In this document: positions 8,968 to 17,938 of the stretch, one piece after another
Layout: every line of letters starts with the position of its first letter
How positions within the stretch are numbered: the first letter of the stretch is position 1
From: a virus
Virus record (IMG/VR): IMGVR_UViG_3300027719_000028
Coordinates: 1 to 47,968 of that record
DNA length: 47,968 bases
Direction: 5' to 3' (one strand)
Notes under the pieces: model-generated
Database searches by the model: none
What the model was told of the DNA's origin: nothing
Seen by the model: the letters and a program-made list of their open reading frames with translations, nothing else
Made by a program: the position numbers and the translations under genes

Positions 8968-9378
8968 ATGGCTCTTAGTACAATAAATACCACTCTTAAA
9001 TACTGTGCCACTCAAGGTGGAGTATATACAGAGTTAAGTAAAATAACGAGTTACCCAGATATGGGTTCTTCACCAAGTAAACTTGATACTACTGACTTAT
9101 CAGCAACAACTGTTAAAACTTATATATTCGGTTTACAAGAAGCCCCAGACTTGACATTTGAAGCCAATTATGACGAAGCAACCTATAATACTATAAAAGG
9201 CTTTGCTGGAACAACTTATTGGTTCAATCTTATGTTAGGTGCAAATGGAGCAGATGGTATATTCGAATGGTCTGGTCAAGTTGCAGTTTACTTGAATGGT
9301 GCTGGAGTAGATGAGGTCAGAAAGATGACTATAGTTTGCTCATGTGCATCGGCAGTAACTTTTGAATACTCAGCTTAA
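8968..9378 (+). CDS. Major tail (tube) protein, copy 2 (paralogue)
   Basis: A 136-aa paralogue of the preceding protein, sharing SYPDMGSSPSKLDTTDLSA, GLQEAPDLTFEANY, NTIKG and LNGAGVDEVRKMTIV over the whole length, with good AAGGAGG. N- and C-termini differ (extra Cys residues here). Either a tube of two subunits or an alternative decorated subunit would fit. Confidence 0.88.
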   Translation: MALSTINTTLKYCATQGGVYTELSKITSYPDMGSSPSKLDTTDLSATTVKTYIFGLQEAPDLTFEANYDEATYNTIKGFAGTTYWFNLMLGANGADGIFEWSGQVAVYLNGAGVDEVRKMTIVCSCASAVTFEYSA

Positions 9379-9397
9379 TAAATGATGTTGTAGGAGG

Positions 9398-9727
9398 ATG
9401 GAAATGTTTATTAATATAAATGGTCAAGAGGTAGAGTTAAAATATTCATTCAATTCATTCAAGTATATGGAGGAACTGGACTTAGGTGCTTTGGCAGTAA
9501 TGGAAAGCAAACCATTCAAGATTGTACCAGTTGTCAGACTTCTGTTACTTGGAGCATTGAACTATAACGCAAAAGTAAAATACCCAATGAATGTGGTTGA
9601 TGACTTTATAGAAGATTTCATAGTTGAAGGCTCACTTGGAGAACTGCTTGAAGATTTGATGAAGTTGTTAGAAGCATCATATTTTTTCAAGTCCCTTCAA
9701 AAGAAGACGAAAGTGGAAGTCGAGTAA
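9398..9727 (+). CDS. Tail assembly chaperone, short form (gpG-like)
   Basis: A 109-aa protein between the tail-tube genes and the tape measure gene, where all siphophages carry the tail assembly chaperone. It is helical and acidic, starting MFININGQEVELKYSFNSF. Near its 3' end the heptamer TTTTTTC (9682-9688) lies in the register required for -1 slippage, giving the extended form described next. The chaperone keeps the tape measure soluble during tail assembly. Confidence 0.85.
   Translation: MEMFININGQEVELKYSFNSFKYMEELDLGALAVMESKPFKIVPVVRLLLLGALNYNAKVKYPMNVVDDFIEDFIVEGSLGELLEDLMKLLEASYFFKSLQKKTKVEVE
9682..9688 (+). promoter_or_regulatory. Programmed -1 frameshift heptamer (TTTTTTC)
   Basis: Zero-frame codons read TAT TTT TTC, so the heptamer is T TTT TTC, the X XXY YYZ form. 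Slipping back one base enters a frame open from here to the stop at 10098. No strong downstream stem is obvious within 10 bases. Confidence 0.8.
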
Positions 9728-10098
9728 TTGCCGACTCTTTTGAAGGTCAAGATTCAACATCTGATGACCAATCTATGCTAGACACAATATATAATGATGT
9801 CTTACCAAAAGCCTTAATGATTGGGGTTGATTATGATTTATTCTGGACACTCAATCCTAAATCATTATCCCCTTTCACTAAGGCTTTTTCTTTAAAACAA
9901 GATTATGACAATACAGTAGCATGGTCACAGGGATTATATATAAGATTGGCAATTGCTAGTTGTTTGGATGGTAAAGTTAAATATCCAAATAAGCCATTAA
10001 ATAGAGGTTCATCAGAGCCTATGAGTACAGAAGAAATCAAGCGAAGGATGCTTGCTCAAATGGCATTAGTTAACGAAAGATTTAGAAAGGAGGGATAA
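9688..10098 (+). CDS. Tail assembly chaperone, frameshift extension (gpT-like)
   Basis: This -1 frame extends the chaperone by 136 aa, giving a fusion of about 233 aa (97 residues of frame 0 plus the extension). The frame is open through the short-form stop, reading KEDESGSRVIADSFEGQDS and on to LWTLNPKSLSP-like helical sequence ending RFRKEG. A separate start at ATG 9775 is possible but has no ribosome site. The arrangement is the conserved G/GT system. Confidence 0.8.
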   Translation, partial: QVPSKEDESGSRVIADSFEGQDSTSDDQSMLDTIYNDVLPKALMIGVDYDLFWTLNPKSLSPFTKAFSLKQDYDNTVAWSQGLYIRLAIASCLDGKVKYPNKPLNRGSSEPMSTEEIKRRMLAQMALVNERFRKEG

Positions 10099-10099
10099 C

Positions 10100-12559
10100 A
10101 TGGCTGACAACAATATAGGTGTAAAGGTTACTGGTACTTCCAAAGATGCTGAGTCTGCGGTTCAAAGAGTTGCTAAAAGCTTTACAAATGCTGGTAGAAA
10201 TGCTAAGACTGCAAATAAAGAAATGGCTGGATTTTATGACACAACTAGAAAGCTTAACAATCAGTTTGGTAATATAGCTAAGGATGCAAATAGAGCATCA
10301 CAGTCAATAGCTGGTATGGGTAAGACTATGAATCAGTTAGCTGGTGCTACTGGAATATATGCTATAGGAAATGCTATGGCACAGTCAATACAATCTGCTA
10401 TGGATATGATAGAAACAATCAACTTATTCAGTGTATCTATGGGAGAAACTGCTGATGAGGCTCAAGGATTTGTTGAAGCATTTAGTGGTGCTACTGGATT
10501 TGACCAGACCAACATACAGAGTGCTATTGGTAATTTCACCTTGCTGGCTAGGTCAATGGGATTTAGTACAGAACAAGCCAAAACCCTCGGAGAACAGACA
10601 TATCAACTCGGTGGAGATTTGTCTTCATTGTTCAATATACCAATAAATCAAGTTATGGCAGATTTACGTTCTGGTCTTATAGGTCAGACAGAAACAGTTT
10701 ACAAGTATGGTATCGACTTAACAGAGGCTAGTTTGGCTCAAGAGGCTATGAGTCAAGGTATAGAGAAATCTGTACGAAATATGAGTCAAGGTGAAAAGAT
10801 GGCTTTGCGTTACTCGTTAATGATTAAGCAATCAGCACTTGCTCATGGTGACTTGGCTAGAACAATAGACCAACCAGCCAACCAGATGCGTATACTTGGT
10901 GAGAGATTTGTAACACTGGCTAGAAGTATAGGTACTGTATTTATAGGTGCTATCTCAATGGTTGCTCCGTATATAAATGCACTACTTCAAGTATTAATAA
11001 ATCTATTCAACGGTCTTGCTAAACTTACAGGATTTGTAAAACCAGAAGTAACAGAAGGTCTTGGAAACCAGATGGGTATGATATCAGAAGAAGCTGATGG
11101 TGCTAGTGACTCAATTGATGGAACAACAAAAGCTTTGAAGGATATGAAAAAGGCTCAACTTGGAATAGACGAACTTAACTTAATTCCAGATAAAGCCAGT
11201 GATGGTGGTTCTGGTGGTAGTGGTGCTGGTGGTGGAGCATCAATACTTCCAGACTTTGACTTGCCGACATATGATAGTATGTTTGGTAATATACAGAGTA
11301 AATCAAAAGCTATCGCTGATAATATGCAGAAGGTAGTTGACAACTTCATCAAATTGTCAAATCCGTTAATAACTGCTAATTGGGGTTCATTCAACTATAG
11401 TGTACAACAATTATGGGAATCTCTTAAAAAGTTAGGTGGAGTTGCACTAGATGGTTTAGTAAAACTGTATACAGATGTAATAATGCCTATTGGAGTATGG
11501 TTAATCGAAAAAGGATTACCAGCAGTAATAAATGTACTGGCAACTGCATTTGATGGATTAGCGAATATGTTCATTGCACTTGCTCCGTACTCAGAGAAGT
11601 TTGTTGAGAATGTATTAGTACCACTTGGAAACATTGTTGGTAGTGCTATATTAGATGGACTTAATTTGCTCAATGGTGCGTTAAAGACATTTAGTGACTG
11701 GGCAAAGAACAACAAGAGGGATGTTCAACTTACTGCCGAGGCTATAGGATTATTCTTCACTATGTTTGAGATAGGTAAAGTTGTAAACTTTGTAACTGAA
11801 TCTGGTGGAGTAATAAAAGCCATAAAAGGTATAGCTGATGGATTTAAGTTTGCAACACTGTGGCAAAATGCTATGACAGTTGCTACAACAATCTATACTG
11901 GTGCTTGTTGGTTACTTGAAACAGCTATGAAAGCAGTAAACTTTGTAATGAATATGAATCCTTTCATGAAGGTTGTTGCAATTATCAGTTTATTAGTTGG
12001 TGCGTTTGTATATGCCTACAACAACGTACAATGGTTTAGGTATGGTGTAAACAACGCATTTGAAGCTATTCCTAAGGCTATAAAGGGTGCTTTAAATGGT
12101 ATCATTGGAGTAATGAACAATATGCTAGGAGGATTCGAAGGATTCCTTAATGGTATAATAGATGGAATCAATGACTTGATTTTGGCGGCTAATATGGCTA
12201 AATCAGCATTGGGAATATCTGGATGGACTTACCCAATACAAAAGGCTAATATACAATCTATACCATATCTCGCAAGAGGTGGTCAACTAGATGCTGGTCA
12301 AGCATTTGTAGCTGGTGAAGCTGGTGCAGAACTTATAGGTAGTCACCAAGGTAAGACAACTGTTATGCCACTTGAAAACACTGACTTCGTAATGGCAATC
12401 CATGATGCTGTTCTATCCGCCATGACTGCTAGTGAAGGTTCTGGTGGAAAGATAATAGAAAATGTATTAATGATAGATGGTGACGTATTGTATAGAAGTG
12501 GTAAAAAAGCTGAACGTAATAGAGGAAATGATTTTGGAATGGGGGTATTCGCAAGATGA
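10100..12559 (+). CDS. Tail tape measure protein
   Basis: An 819-aa protein that sets tail length and is ejected ahead of DNA. The N-terminal ~250 residues are Ala/Gln-rich and helical (NKEMAGFYDTTRKLNNQFGN). A Gly/Ser linker (DGGSGGSGAGGG) lies at about 370-385. Hydrophobic helices follow (VVAIISLLVGAFVYAYNNVQ at about 630), as usual for tape measures. The C-terminal part has FVAGEAGAELIG, a motif often seen near the end of Firmicutes tape measures. At 819 aa the tail should be of modest length. Confidence 0.92.
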   Translation: MADNNIGVKVTGTSKDAESAVQRVAKSFTNAGRNAKTANKEMAGFYDTTRKLNNQFGNIAKDANRASQSIAGMGKTMNQLAGATGIYAIGNAMAQSIQSAMDMIETINLFSVSMGETADEAQGFVEAFSGATGFDQTNIQSAIGNFTLLARSMGFSTEQAKTLGEQTYQLGGDLSSLFNIPINQVMADLRSGLIGQTETVYKYGIDLTEASLAQEAMSQGIEKSVRNMSQGEKMALRYSLMIKQSALAHGDLARTIDQPANQMRILGERFVTLARSIGTVFIGAISMVAPYINALLQVLINLFNGLAKLTGFVKPEVTEGLGNQMGMISEEADGASDSIDGTTKALKDMKKAQLGIDELNLIPDKASDGGSGGSGAGGGASILPDFDLPTYDSMFGNIQSKSKAIADNMQKVVDNFIKLSNPLITANWGSFNYSVQQLWESLKKLGGVALDGLVKLYTDVIMPIGVWLIEKGLPAVINVLATAFDGLANMFIALAPYSEKFVENVLVPLGNIVGSAILDGLNLLNGALKTFSDWAKNNKRDVQLTAEAIGLFFTMFEIGKVVNFVTESGGVIKAIKGIADGFKFATLWQNAMTVATTIYTGACWLLETAMKAVNFVMNMNPFMKVVAIISLLVGAFVYAYNNVQWFRYGVNNAFEAIPKAIKGALNGIIGVMNNMLGGFEGFLNGIIDGINDLILAANMAKSALGISGWTYPIQKANIQSIPYLARGGQLDAGQAFVAGEAGAELIGSHQGKTTVMPLENTDFVMAIHDAVLSAMTASEGSGGKIIENVLMIDGDVLYRSGKKAERNRGNDFGMGVFAR

Positions 12560-12939
12560 TAAGTAACGGATTTATTAAAATAAACGGTGTGGTGCTCCCA
12601 TACCCTTCCTATGGGATAACAGTACAACGACAACAATTTGTTGATAGTGCTAGAAATGCTTTTGGACAAGTTGTGGCACAAAAGGTAAATAGAAGGATTT
12701 TAAAATTTGATTCATTGGAATGGAAACATCTAACAGCATTAGAGTGGCATGATATATTAGTTGAAATAGAAAAATTTACTGGTACACTTGAATTTTGGGA
12801 TTCATTAAGTATGTCATATATTACTAGACAAGTGTACTGGGGTGACGCATCAGAAGAAATATTTAAGATTAATCCATCTACTGGTGAGATTCTTGAATAT
12901 ATAAACTGTAAATGTAACTTAGTTGATATGGGTTATTAA
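12556..12939 (+). CDS. Distal tail protein (Dit-like)
   Basis: A 127-aa protein right after the tape measure with a 4-base overlap. The pattern ISNGFIKINGVVLPYPSYGI and RRILKFDSLEWKHLTALEW fits small distal-tail/baseplate hub proteins. It would form the hexameric hub joining tube and tip. Confidence 0.65.
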   Translation: MISNGFIKINGVVLPYPSYGITVQRQQFVDSARNAFGQVVAQKVNRRILKFDSLEWKHLTALEWHDILVEIEKFTGTLEFWDSLSMSYITRQVYWGDASEEIFKINPSTGEILEYINCKCNLVDMGY

Positions 12940-12953
12940 GAAAGGAGGTAAGT

Positions 12954-15287
12954 ATGTATAGTGTTTCTACTGAATATAAAGAACAAATAAAACAACCTCT
13001 TAGAAATCCATCTAGGGTTAAGGTTCTATTGGACATGGAGAGTGATGAAGCTAAGAATGATTCTATATTAAGTGCGTCTACTGAACACGCAATATCTAAC
13101 ATATCAGTATTAAATAATGATTATTTTATAAATGATAGAATTGGTACGTTTGAAGCTAATAGATTTGTTCTTGATGGAGAGTCAAGTCTTGCGTTATATA
13201 ATGACCCAGCTATATATCAAGGATATTTAAGTAACGTTACAGCAAATGTTGCTCGTAATTTTACAACTCCACCAACTATAAATATAGCATTTGGTACAAA
13301 GAAATATGAACTTGATGGTATATCATTTATATTTGATAGTTTTATGTATTCCTATCCAAATGTAATGAATATAACGGCTTACGATGGAGCGAGTGTTGTT
13401 TTAAATGTAGATGTAGTTCCAGATAACTATGAGTGGACATATGACTCACCAATACCTTTGTGTTCAAGTATAGTGGTAACTGCTAGTAATATGGATGTTC
13501 CCGCACAGAAATTTAGAATAGAAAAAATAATATTTGGAATCGTTAAAGAGTTTGATTCAACTGTTATAACTGACTGTAACTGGAAAAGAGATGTTGACTT
13601 GGTTGATTCTAAACTACCAGTATTTGATTTTGATTTCACATTCTTGGATATAAATAAAGAGTTCAATCCAGATGATGATTCAAGTTTATATAAATATTTA
13701 TCTGATAAACAGAGGGTACGATTTTATTATGGATATGATGTTGGTGATATAAATACTGTAATGACTGTATTTAACAATGACACTGATAATAGTGCTGGAC
13801 TTGGTATAGGTACTGATTTAGAATATGTTGAAACTTCACTTGGAAAAGATATATCAATAGTTCCAACTTATGCAAGATATGTAAGATTATATAGTAATGG
13901 TAGTTATGCTAATGCGTATAATCACTACGTTGAAGTGGAAGTATATAGTAATGAAACTGGTAGTACAAATCTAGCTAGTGGAAAAGTAATAAGTAGTTCT
14001 TGTGCGTTTACGGTTCCTTCTAGAATTACAGATGATATTCTTGGTACAGAGTCCACAAGTAATCCAAATACTGGTTTACAGTGGATACAGATAGATTTAG
14101 GAGATTTCTATAATATAAATGATATAAAAGTATGGCATTATTATACTGATGGAAGAAAGTATAAAGATGTTATAGTTCAATTATCAAATAATTCTGACTT
14201 TTTAAGTGATACTACTTATATCACTGAATGGATGAAAGGTAGTGAATATTTTACAACTGGTGATATATCAGTTGACTCACAGTCTTCAATTTCAACGGTT
14301 ACTATAAAGAGTTCGTCAAGGCTTGCATTTTTAACACAGGAATATACTGATGGTAAATATCTCAACAATCCTTGGTCACTTCATGCTTTATTAAGTTTAG
14401 TAATAGAGTTTATAGGTATAAATTCGTTGTATACAGATTACTCATATATATTAGGAGATTATGATGCGTTAAGTATACAAACAACTTCTCCATTACCCAA
14501 TATTCCAATAAATCAATTATTGCAATTAATAGCAAATGCTGGAATGTGTGTATTAGATGTTGATAGAGATGGTAAAATAATTATATCACCTAGAAAATTA
14601 GAATCAGAAGATTTTTCATTAACTTTTAGCGATATGATGAAACCACCATTAATAACTAAATATCCTCAGTTACAAGGTGTAGATAGTGCAATAAATATAA
14701 TATCAAAAGAATCAACTGAAACAACAATTATTGATGAAAGTATATCAGTTACCACACCAACTATATTTGAATATAGATATGATGGTTTCACAGATGTAAA
14801 TGTATCTGATGTTGGATTAACTATTACAAATGAAGAAATTTATGATACTCTATATAGGGCTACTATAAATGGAACTGGAACCTTAACCATTAAAGGTAAA
14901 AAATTAATAACTGTTGAAAGAGCGTATTCATATGAATATCAATCAAATGGAGAACGATGTCCAATAAAAAATGAACTAGTTTCTACAGAATCTCATGCTG
15001 ATTTATTTACAAAATGGATAGCAGATTATGCTTCATGTAGTAATCAATATGAAATTGAAGATAGAGGATTTCCAGAAATTGATATTACTGATAACATTGT
15101 ATTTGATACACTTCTTACTAAGAATTTATATGGTACTATATTCTATAATGAAATATCATATAATGGTGCTCTAAAAGGTAAGACTAAAATTTTAATGGCA
15201 AAAGGATTATTTACAACTGTTATAAATACTTCTGGAACTTTTAATTGTGGACAGAGTTTTATACTTCCAATCGGTTATAATAAGTAG
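12954..15287 (+). CDS. Tail-tip protein with F5/8 type C (discoidin) domain
   Basis: A 777-aa protein in the tail-associated (Tal-like) position. Residues about 300-420 have a discoidin/F5-8C carbohydrate-binding fold: YARYVRLYSNG, NLASGKVISSSCAF, LQWIQIDLGDFYNINDIKVW. The following section (LHALLSLVIEFIG, IPINQLLQLIANAGMCVL) matches the hub-like core of tail-tip proteins. The C-terminus ends SGTFNCGQSFILPIGYNK, a short motif repeated in the next protein. Likely function is host surface binding and tip structure; no peptidase motif is seen. Codon use is more AT-rich than the capsid genes. Confidence 0.75.
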   Translation: MYSVSTEYKEQIKQPLRNPSRVKVLLDMESDEAKNDSILSASTEHAISNISVLNNDYFINDRIGTFEANRFVLDGESSLALYNDPAIYQGYLSNVTANVARNFTTPPTINIAFGTKKYELDGISFIFDSFMYSYPNVMNITAYDGASVVLNVDVVPDNYEWTYDSPIPLCSSIVVTASNMDVPAQKFRIEKIIFGIVKEFDSTVITDCNWKRDVDLVDSKLPVFDFDFTFLDINKEFNPDDDSSLYKYLSDKQRVRFYYGYDVGDINTVMTVFNNDTDNSAGLGIGTDLEYVETSLGKDISIVPTYARYVRLYSNGSYANAYNHYVEVEVYSNETGSTNLASGKVISSSCAFTVPSRITDDILGTESTSNPNTGLQWIQIDLGDFYNINDIKVWHYYTDGRKYKDVIVQLSNNSDFLSDTTYITEWMKGSEYFTTGDISVDSQSSISTVTIKSSSRLAFLTQEYTDGKYLNNPWSLHALLSLVIEFIGINSLYTDYSYILGDYDALSIQTTSPLPNIPINQLLQLIANAGMCVLDVDRDGKIIISPRKLESEDFSLTFSDMMKPPLITKYPQLQGVDSAINIISKESTETTIIDESISVTTPTIFEYRYDGFTDVNVSDVGLTITNEEIYDTLYRATINGTGTLTIKGKKLITVERAYSYEYQSNGERCPIKNELVSTESHADLFTKWIADYASCSNQYEIEDRGFPEIDITDNIVFDTLLTKNLYGTIFYNEISYNGALKGKTKILMAKGLFTTVINTSGTFNCGQSFILPIGYNK

Positions 15288-15302
15288 GAGGGGTTATAGT
15301 TT

Positions 15303-15800
15303 ATGGCATGGATAGAACCAGTGACAGATAGGACTTTAGCAGATGTTGAATATATAAAATCAATAATAAATAAGATACGAATTGTTGGTTATGATAATTT
15401 ATCATCTGCTGAAAAAACTTTTTTTACAAATAGAACAAGTAAAGGAAGTTGGAACACAGGAGATATAAATAGAATAGAAGATAACATTGATGTTCTAGTA
15501 GCTACGTTGGCTACTTATGGATATGATATTAGTATTACAGTTCATGGTTCTTGGAGTACAGCAAATGTTCCACTTCTTGCAGATATAGATAGATTGAAAA
15601 ATAATATTCAAGCAATAATTGATGGTTTCTATGATGACCCTAATAATCCAACACTAGTTGTTGGGTCTAGGGTTATGGATTATCAAGTTGCAAATGATAT
15701 TGAACAAGTAATTGCAAATCTAAAAGTATTAGTAGATGGATTGGAATTGAGTATGAAACCTTGTGGCACATTCAATTGTGGTGCAACAATATTTTTATAA
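15303..15800 (+). CDS. Baseplate-type protein with GTFNCG terminus
   Basis: A 165-aa protein of the family beginning WIEPVTDRTLADVEYIKSII followed by GSWNTGDINRIEDNI, common in Clostridia phage tail modules. It contains three weak helical repeats (INRIEDNIDVL, IDRLKNNIQAI, ANDIEQVIANL). It ends CGTFNCGATIFL, echoing the end of the preceding protein. Confidence 0.65.
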   Translation: MAWIEPVTDRTLADVEYIKSIINKIRIVGYDNLSSAEKTFFTNRTSKGSWNTGDINRIEDNIDVLVATLATYGYDISITVHGSWSTANVPLLADIDRLKNNIQAIIDGFYDDPNNPTLVVGSRVMDYQVANDIEQVIANLKVLVDGLELSMKPCGTFNCGATIFL

Positions 15801-15814
15801 TGGAGGAATGTTAG

Positions 15815-16321
15815 ATGGCTTATACTAAAACAACATGGATAGATAGGGTAGTTCAATATCCTACAAAATATACTGCATCTGGTGCGGTTACTGGAGATAT
15901 AACATTAACTGCAAATCCCGGTACGGTTACACAGGCTGGTACACCAGTAAATGCAAGCAACCTTAATAAAATTGAAACTGCAATATTTGATTTGGATGCA
16001 AAAGTAAACTTTACAGAAGCATGGGCAACACCAACACTATCGAATAGTTGGGTAGCTTATGATACTTTAAATGGTTCATTTGCTTATAAAAAAGATGGTA
16101 ATGGAGTTGTTTGGGTTAGAGGTGCTATAAAAAGTGGTACTCTTGGTGCTGTTATATATACAATGCCTAGTGGATATAGACCAACCAAAGTTCAAAACTT
16201 TTCTGGATGTTCTGGTGACTATGGTGGTGCTAGAATAAAAGTTGGAACAGATGGTACAGTGGAAGTTAATGGTGGTAGTAATACACTGATAACTACTTGT
16301 TTCTGTTATAGAACAGATTAA
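15815..16321 (+). CDS. Tail fibre / receptor-binding protein
   Basis: A 168-aa protein. The N-terminus has TTWIDRVVQYPTKY and GTPVNASNLNKIE, a widespread anchor of short tail fibres. The C-terminal ~100 residues (AWATPTLSNSWVAYDTLNG, KDGNGVVWVRGAI, YTMPSGYRPTK) are the fold found at receptor-binding tips. It is the most downstream fibre gene before lysis, so a host-range determinant is plausible. Confidence 0.72.
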   Translation: MAYTKTTWIDRVVQYPTKYTASGAVTGDITLTANPGTVTQAGTPVNASNLNKIETAIFDLDAKVNFTEAWATPTLSNSWVAYDTLNGSFAYKKDGNGVVWVRGAIKSGTLGAVIYTMPSGYRPTKVQNFSGCSGDYGGARIKVGTDGTVEVNGGSNTLITTCFCYRTD

Positions 16322-16346
16322 TTAATTTGATGGAGGATGGTTAATA

Positions 16347-17219
16347 ATGGTAAATGAAATATTATATATTAATCCATCCCATCAGCACTCTAATGTGGGT
16401 GTTGCTGGGTATGGTACTGAGGCTGAAAATGCCTTTTATGTAGCAAAGAAAGTTGTTGAAATTTTAAAGTCTACTGGACTATTTAAAGGAGTTCATCTTG
16501 GTGAGTTTAACTTAACACTTTCAAATGCTATAGCAGAAGCAAATAAACTTGGTGCTACACTTATACTGGACATTCATACGGATGCTGGTGGTGGTAGAGG
16601 ATGTACTGGATTGTATAAAAGTACAACTGGTAAATCATTTATAACTGCTGTTTATAATAGAGTGTCTGCTATGACACCTACTACTGATAGAGGTATTGCT
16701 CGTAGAACTGACCTTGGTATACTGAATCAGACAACTGGAGTAGCTGGATTAATTGAGTTACTGTTCCATGATAACGCAGACGATGTTGCTTTCTTCAAGG
16801 CACATAAGGATGATTTAGCTAGGGCAGTGGCACATGGTATATGTGATTATTGCAAAGTTGAAATTCCTGTAAAGCCTGTCGAAGTTCCTAAAGTTGAAAC
16901 TTCATATTCAATAAAGCAGTTCGTAATGGATTTACAAGCTGAATGTAATGGTGTTGGACTTAGGGATATAAGAGATATGAAATTAACAGTAGATGGTATT
17001 GCTGGCAATCATACTCTTGAGGCTTTGTCTAAGATTGTATTAAAAGAAGATAGTCACAACTACTTTGTAACACTAATGCAGAAAAGACTTGGTGGACTTG
17101 GAACTGATGGAATATTTGGGGCTAAGACAAAAGCAAAAGTCATTGAGTTCCAAAGGTCAAAGAATTTGAAGCCAGATGGTATCGTTAGATATGGTACTTG
17201 GTTCTGGTTAACTAGATAG
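16347..17219 (+). CDS. Endolysin: N-acetylmuramoyl-L-alanine amidase with wall-binding domain
   Basis: A 290-aa lysin. Residues 1-172 are an Amidase_3 catalytic domain: Zn ligands are likely His in INPSHQHS, Glu in YGTEAENA and His in LILDIHTDA, with catalytic Glu in GLIELLFHD. Residues about 190-290 resemble peptidoglycan-binding repeats (LKLTVDGIAGNHT-like, LGTDGIFGAKTKAKVIEFQ, LKPDGIVRYGTW). No signal peptide is seen, so export depends on the holin. It cuts the glycan-peptide amide bond to release progeny. Confidence 0.9.
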   Translation: MVNEILYINPSHQHSNVGVAGYGTEAENAFYVAKKVVEILKSTGLFKGVHLGEFNLTLSNAIAEANKLGATLILDIHTDAGGGRGCTGLYKSTTGKSFITAVYNRVSAMTPTTDRGIARRTDLGILNQTTGVAGLIELLFHDNADDVAFFKAHKDDLARAVAHGICDYCKVEIPVKPVEVPKVETSYSIKQFVMDLQAECNGVGLRDIRDMKLTVDGIAGNHTLEALSKIVLKEDSHNYFVTLMQKRLGGLGTDGIFGAKTKAKVIEFQRSKNLKPDGIVRYGTWFWLTR

Positions 17220-17231
17220 GAGTGTGTTAAT

Positions 17232-17378
17232 ATGAAACAGGGTATGATAGTTGAACACATACTTTCCAAAGATTGGTTAGTATTTCTTGCTGAAACCGAA
17301 GATGGATTTTTGGCTTGTAGGAGAAAGGATTTTGAAATTGTATACCTTTATCCATTTGAGGTAGTTGAAAGGAAGTAA
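17232..17378 (+). CDS. Small protein in the lysis region
   Basis: A 48-aa protein, MKQGMIVEHILSKDWLVFLA..., ending VVERK. AGGAGTG lies upstream of the ATG. It lies between the endolysin and a one-helix membrane protein, so a lysis-related or unrelated small role is possible. I recognise no family. Confidence 0.6.
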   Translation: MKQGMIVEHILSKDWLVFLAETEDGFLACRRKDFEIVYLYPFEVVERK

Positions 17379-17383
17379 TAACA

Positions 17384-17698
17384 ATGCCAGAATGGGTCAC
17401 TAAGTATTGGGTTGAATTTGCATTTGGTTTAATTACCACTGGTATGGGATTTGTCATAAGGAAGTTGGGAAAAAAAGTAAATGAACAAGAAGCTATTAAA
17501 CTTGGAGTACAAGCACTACTAAGGGATAGAATAATACAAGCATATAATCATTATATGGAAAAAGGATTCTGTCCAATATATGGTAGGGAAAGTGTATTGC
17601 AATTAGCTGAACAATATTATAATCTAGGTGGCAACGGAGTTGTTCATGACCTAATGGATAAACTCATGGAACTACCAACTGAAAGAGTTAAGGAGTGA
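17384..17698 (+). CDS. Putative holin-associated membrane protein
   Basis: A 104-aa protein with one membrane helix at about residues 8-26 (WVEFAFGLITTGMGFVI) and a cytoplasmic tail with MEKGFCPIYGRESVLQLAEQ and YYNLGGNGVVHDLMDKLMEL. The pattern recurs in Clostridia phage lysis cassettes next to phi-LC3 holins. A holin or holin partner role is inferred from position. Confidence 0.6.
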   Translation: MPEWVTKYWVEFAFGLITTGMGFVIRKLGKKVNEQEAIKLGVQALLRDRIIQAYNHYMEKGFCPIYGRESVLQLAEQYYNLGGNGVVHDLMDKLMELPTERVKE

Positions 17699-17706
17699 TT
17701 TAATTG

Positions 17707-17907
17707 ATGCAAGAGTTTATTAAAAGATTTATGAATTATGGTTCTTTGGTTGCATTTCTTGGTATAGTAGGATTCTTCTTACCATATCTTGGAGTACACA
17801 TAGTTCCAGAGCAGTTTGATTTATTAGTTCAATTAATATGTTCGTTCTTCATATCTGCTGGTATAATTAATAATCCAGCAAGTGGAACTGGATACAAAGA
17901 CCAATAG
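17707..17907 (+). CDS. Holin, phi-LC3 family
   Basis: A 66-aa membrane protein with two hydrophobic stretches (LVAFLGIVGFFLPYLGV and LLVQLICSFFISAGII) and the family ending GIINNPASGTGYKDQ, comparable to the GII.DPTT.G..DS signature. It would permeabilise the membrane to release the endolysin. I give the ATG at 17707; the TTG just before it is equally well spaced from AGGAG. Confidence 0.8.
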   Translation: MQEFIKRFMNYGSLVAFLGIVGFFLPYLGVHIVPEQFDLLVQLICSFFISAGIINNPASGTGYKDQ

Positions 17908-17912
17908 AAATT

Positions 17913-17938
17913 AGGGTGCAGAAATGCACTCTTTTTTT
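17913..17938 (+). terminator. Terminator of the late operon
   Basis: Stem GGGTGCA/TGCACTC (one GU pair), loop GAAA, then seven T. It closes the structural and lysis genes. Confidence 0.88.
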
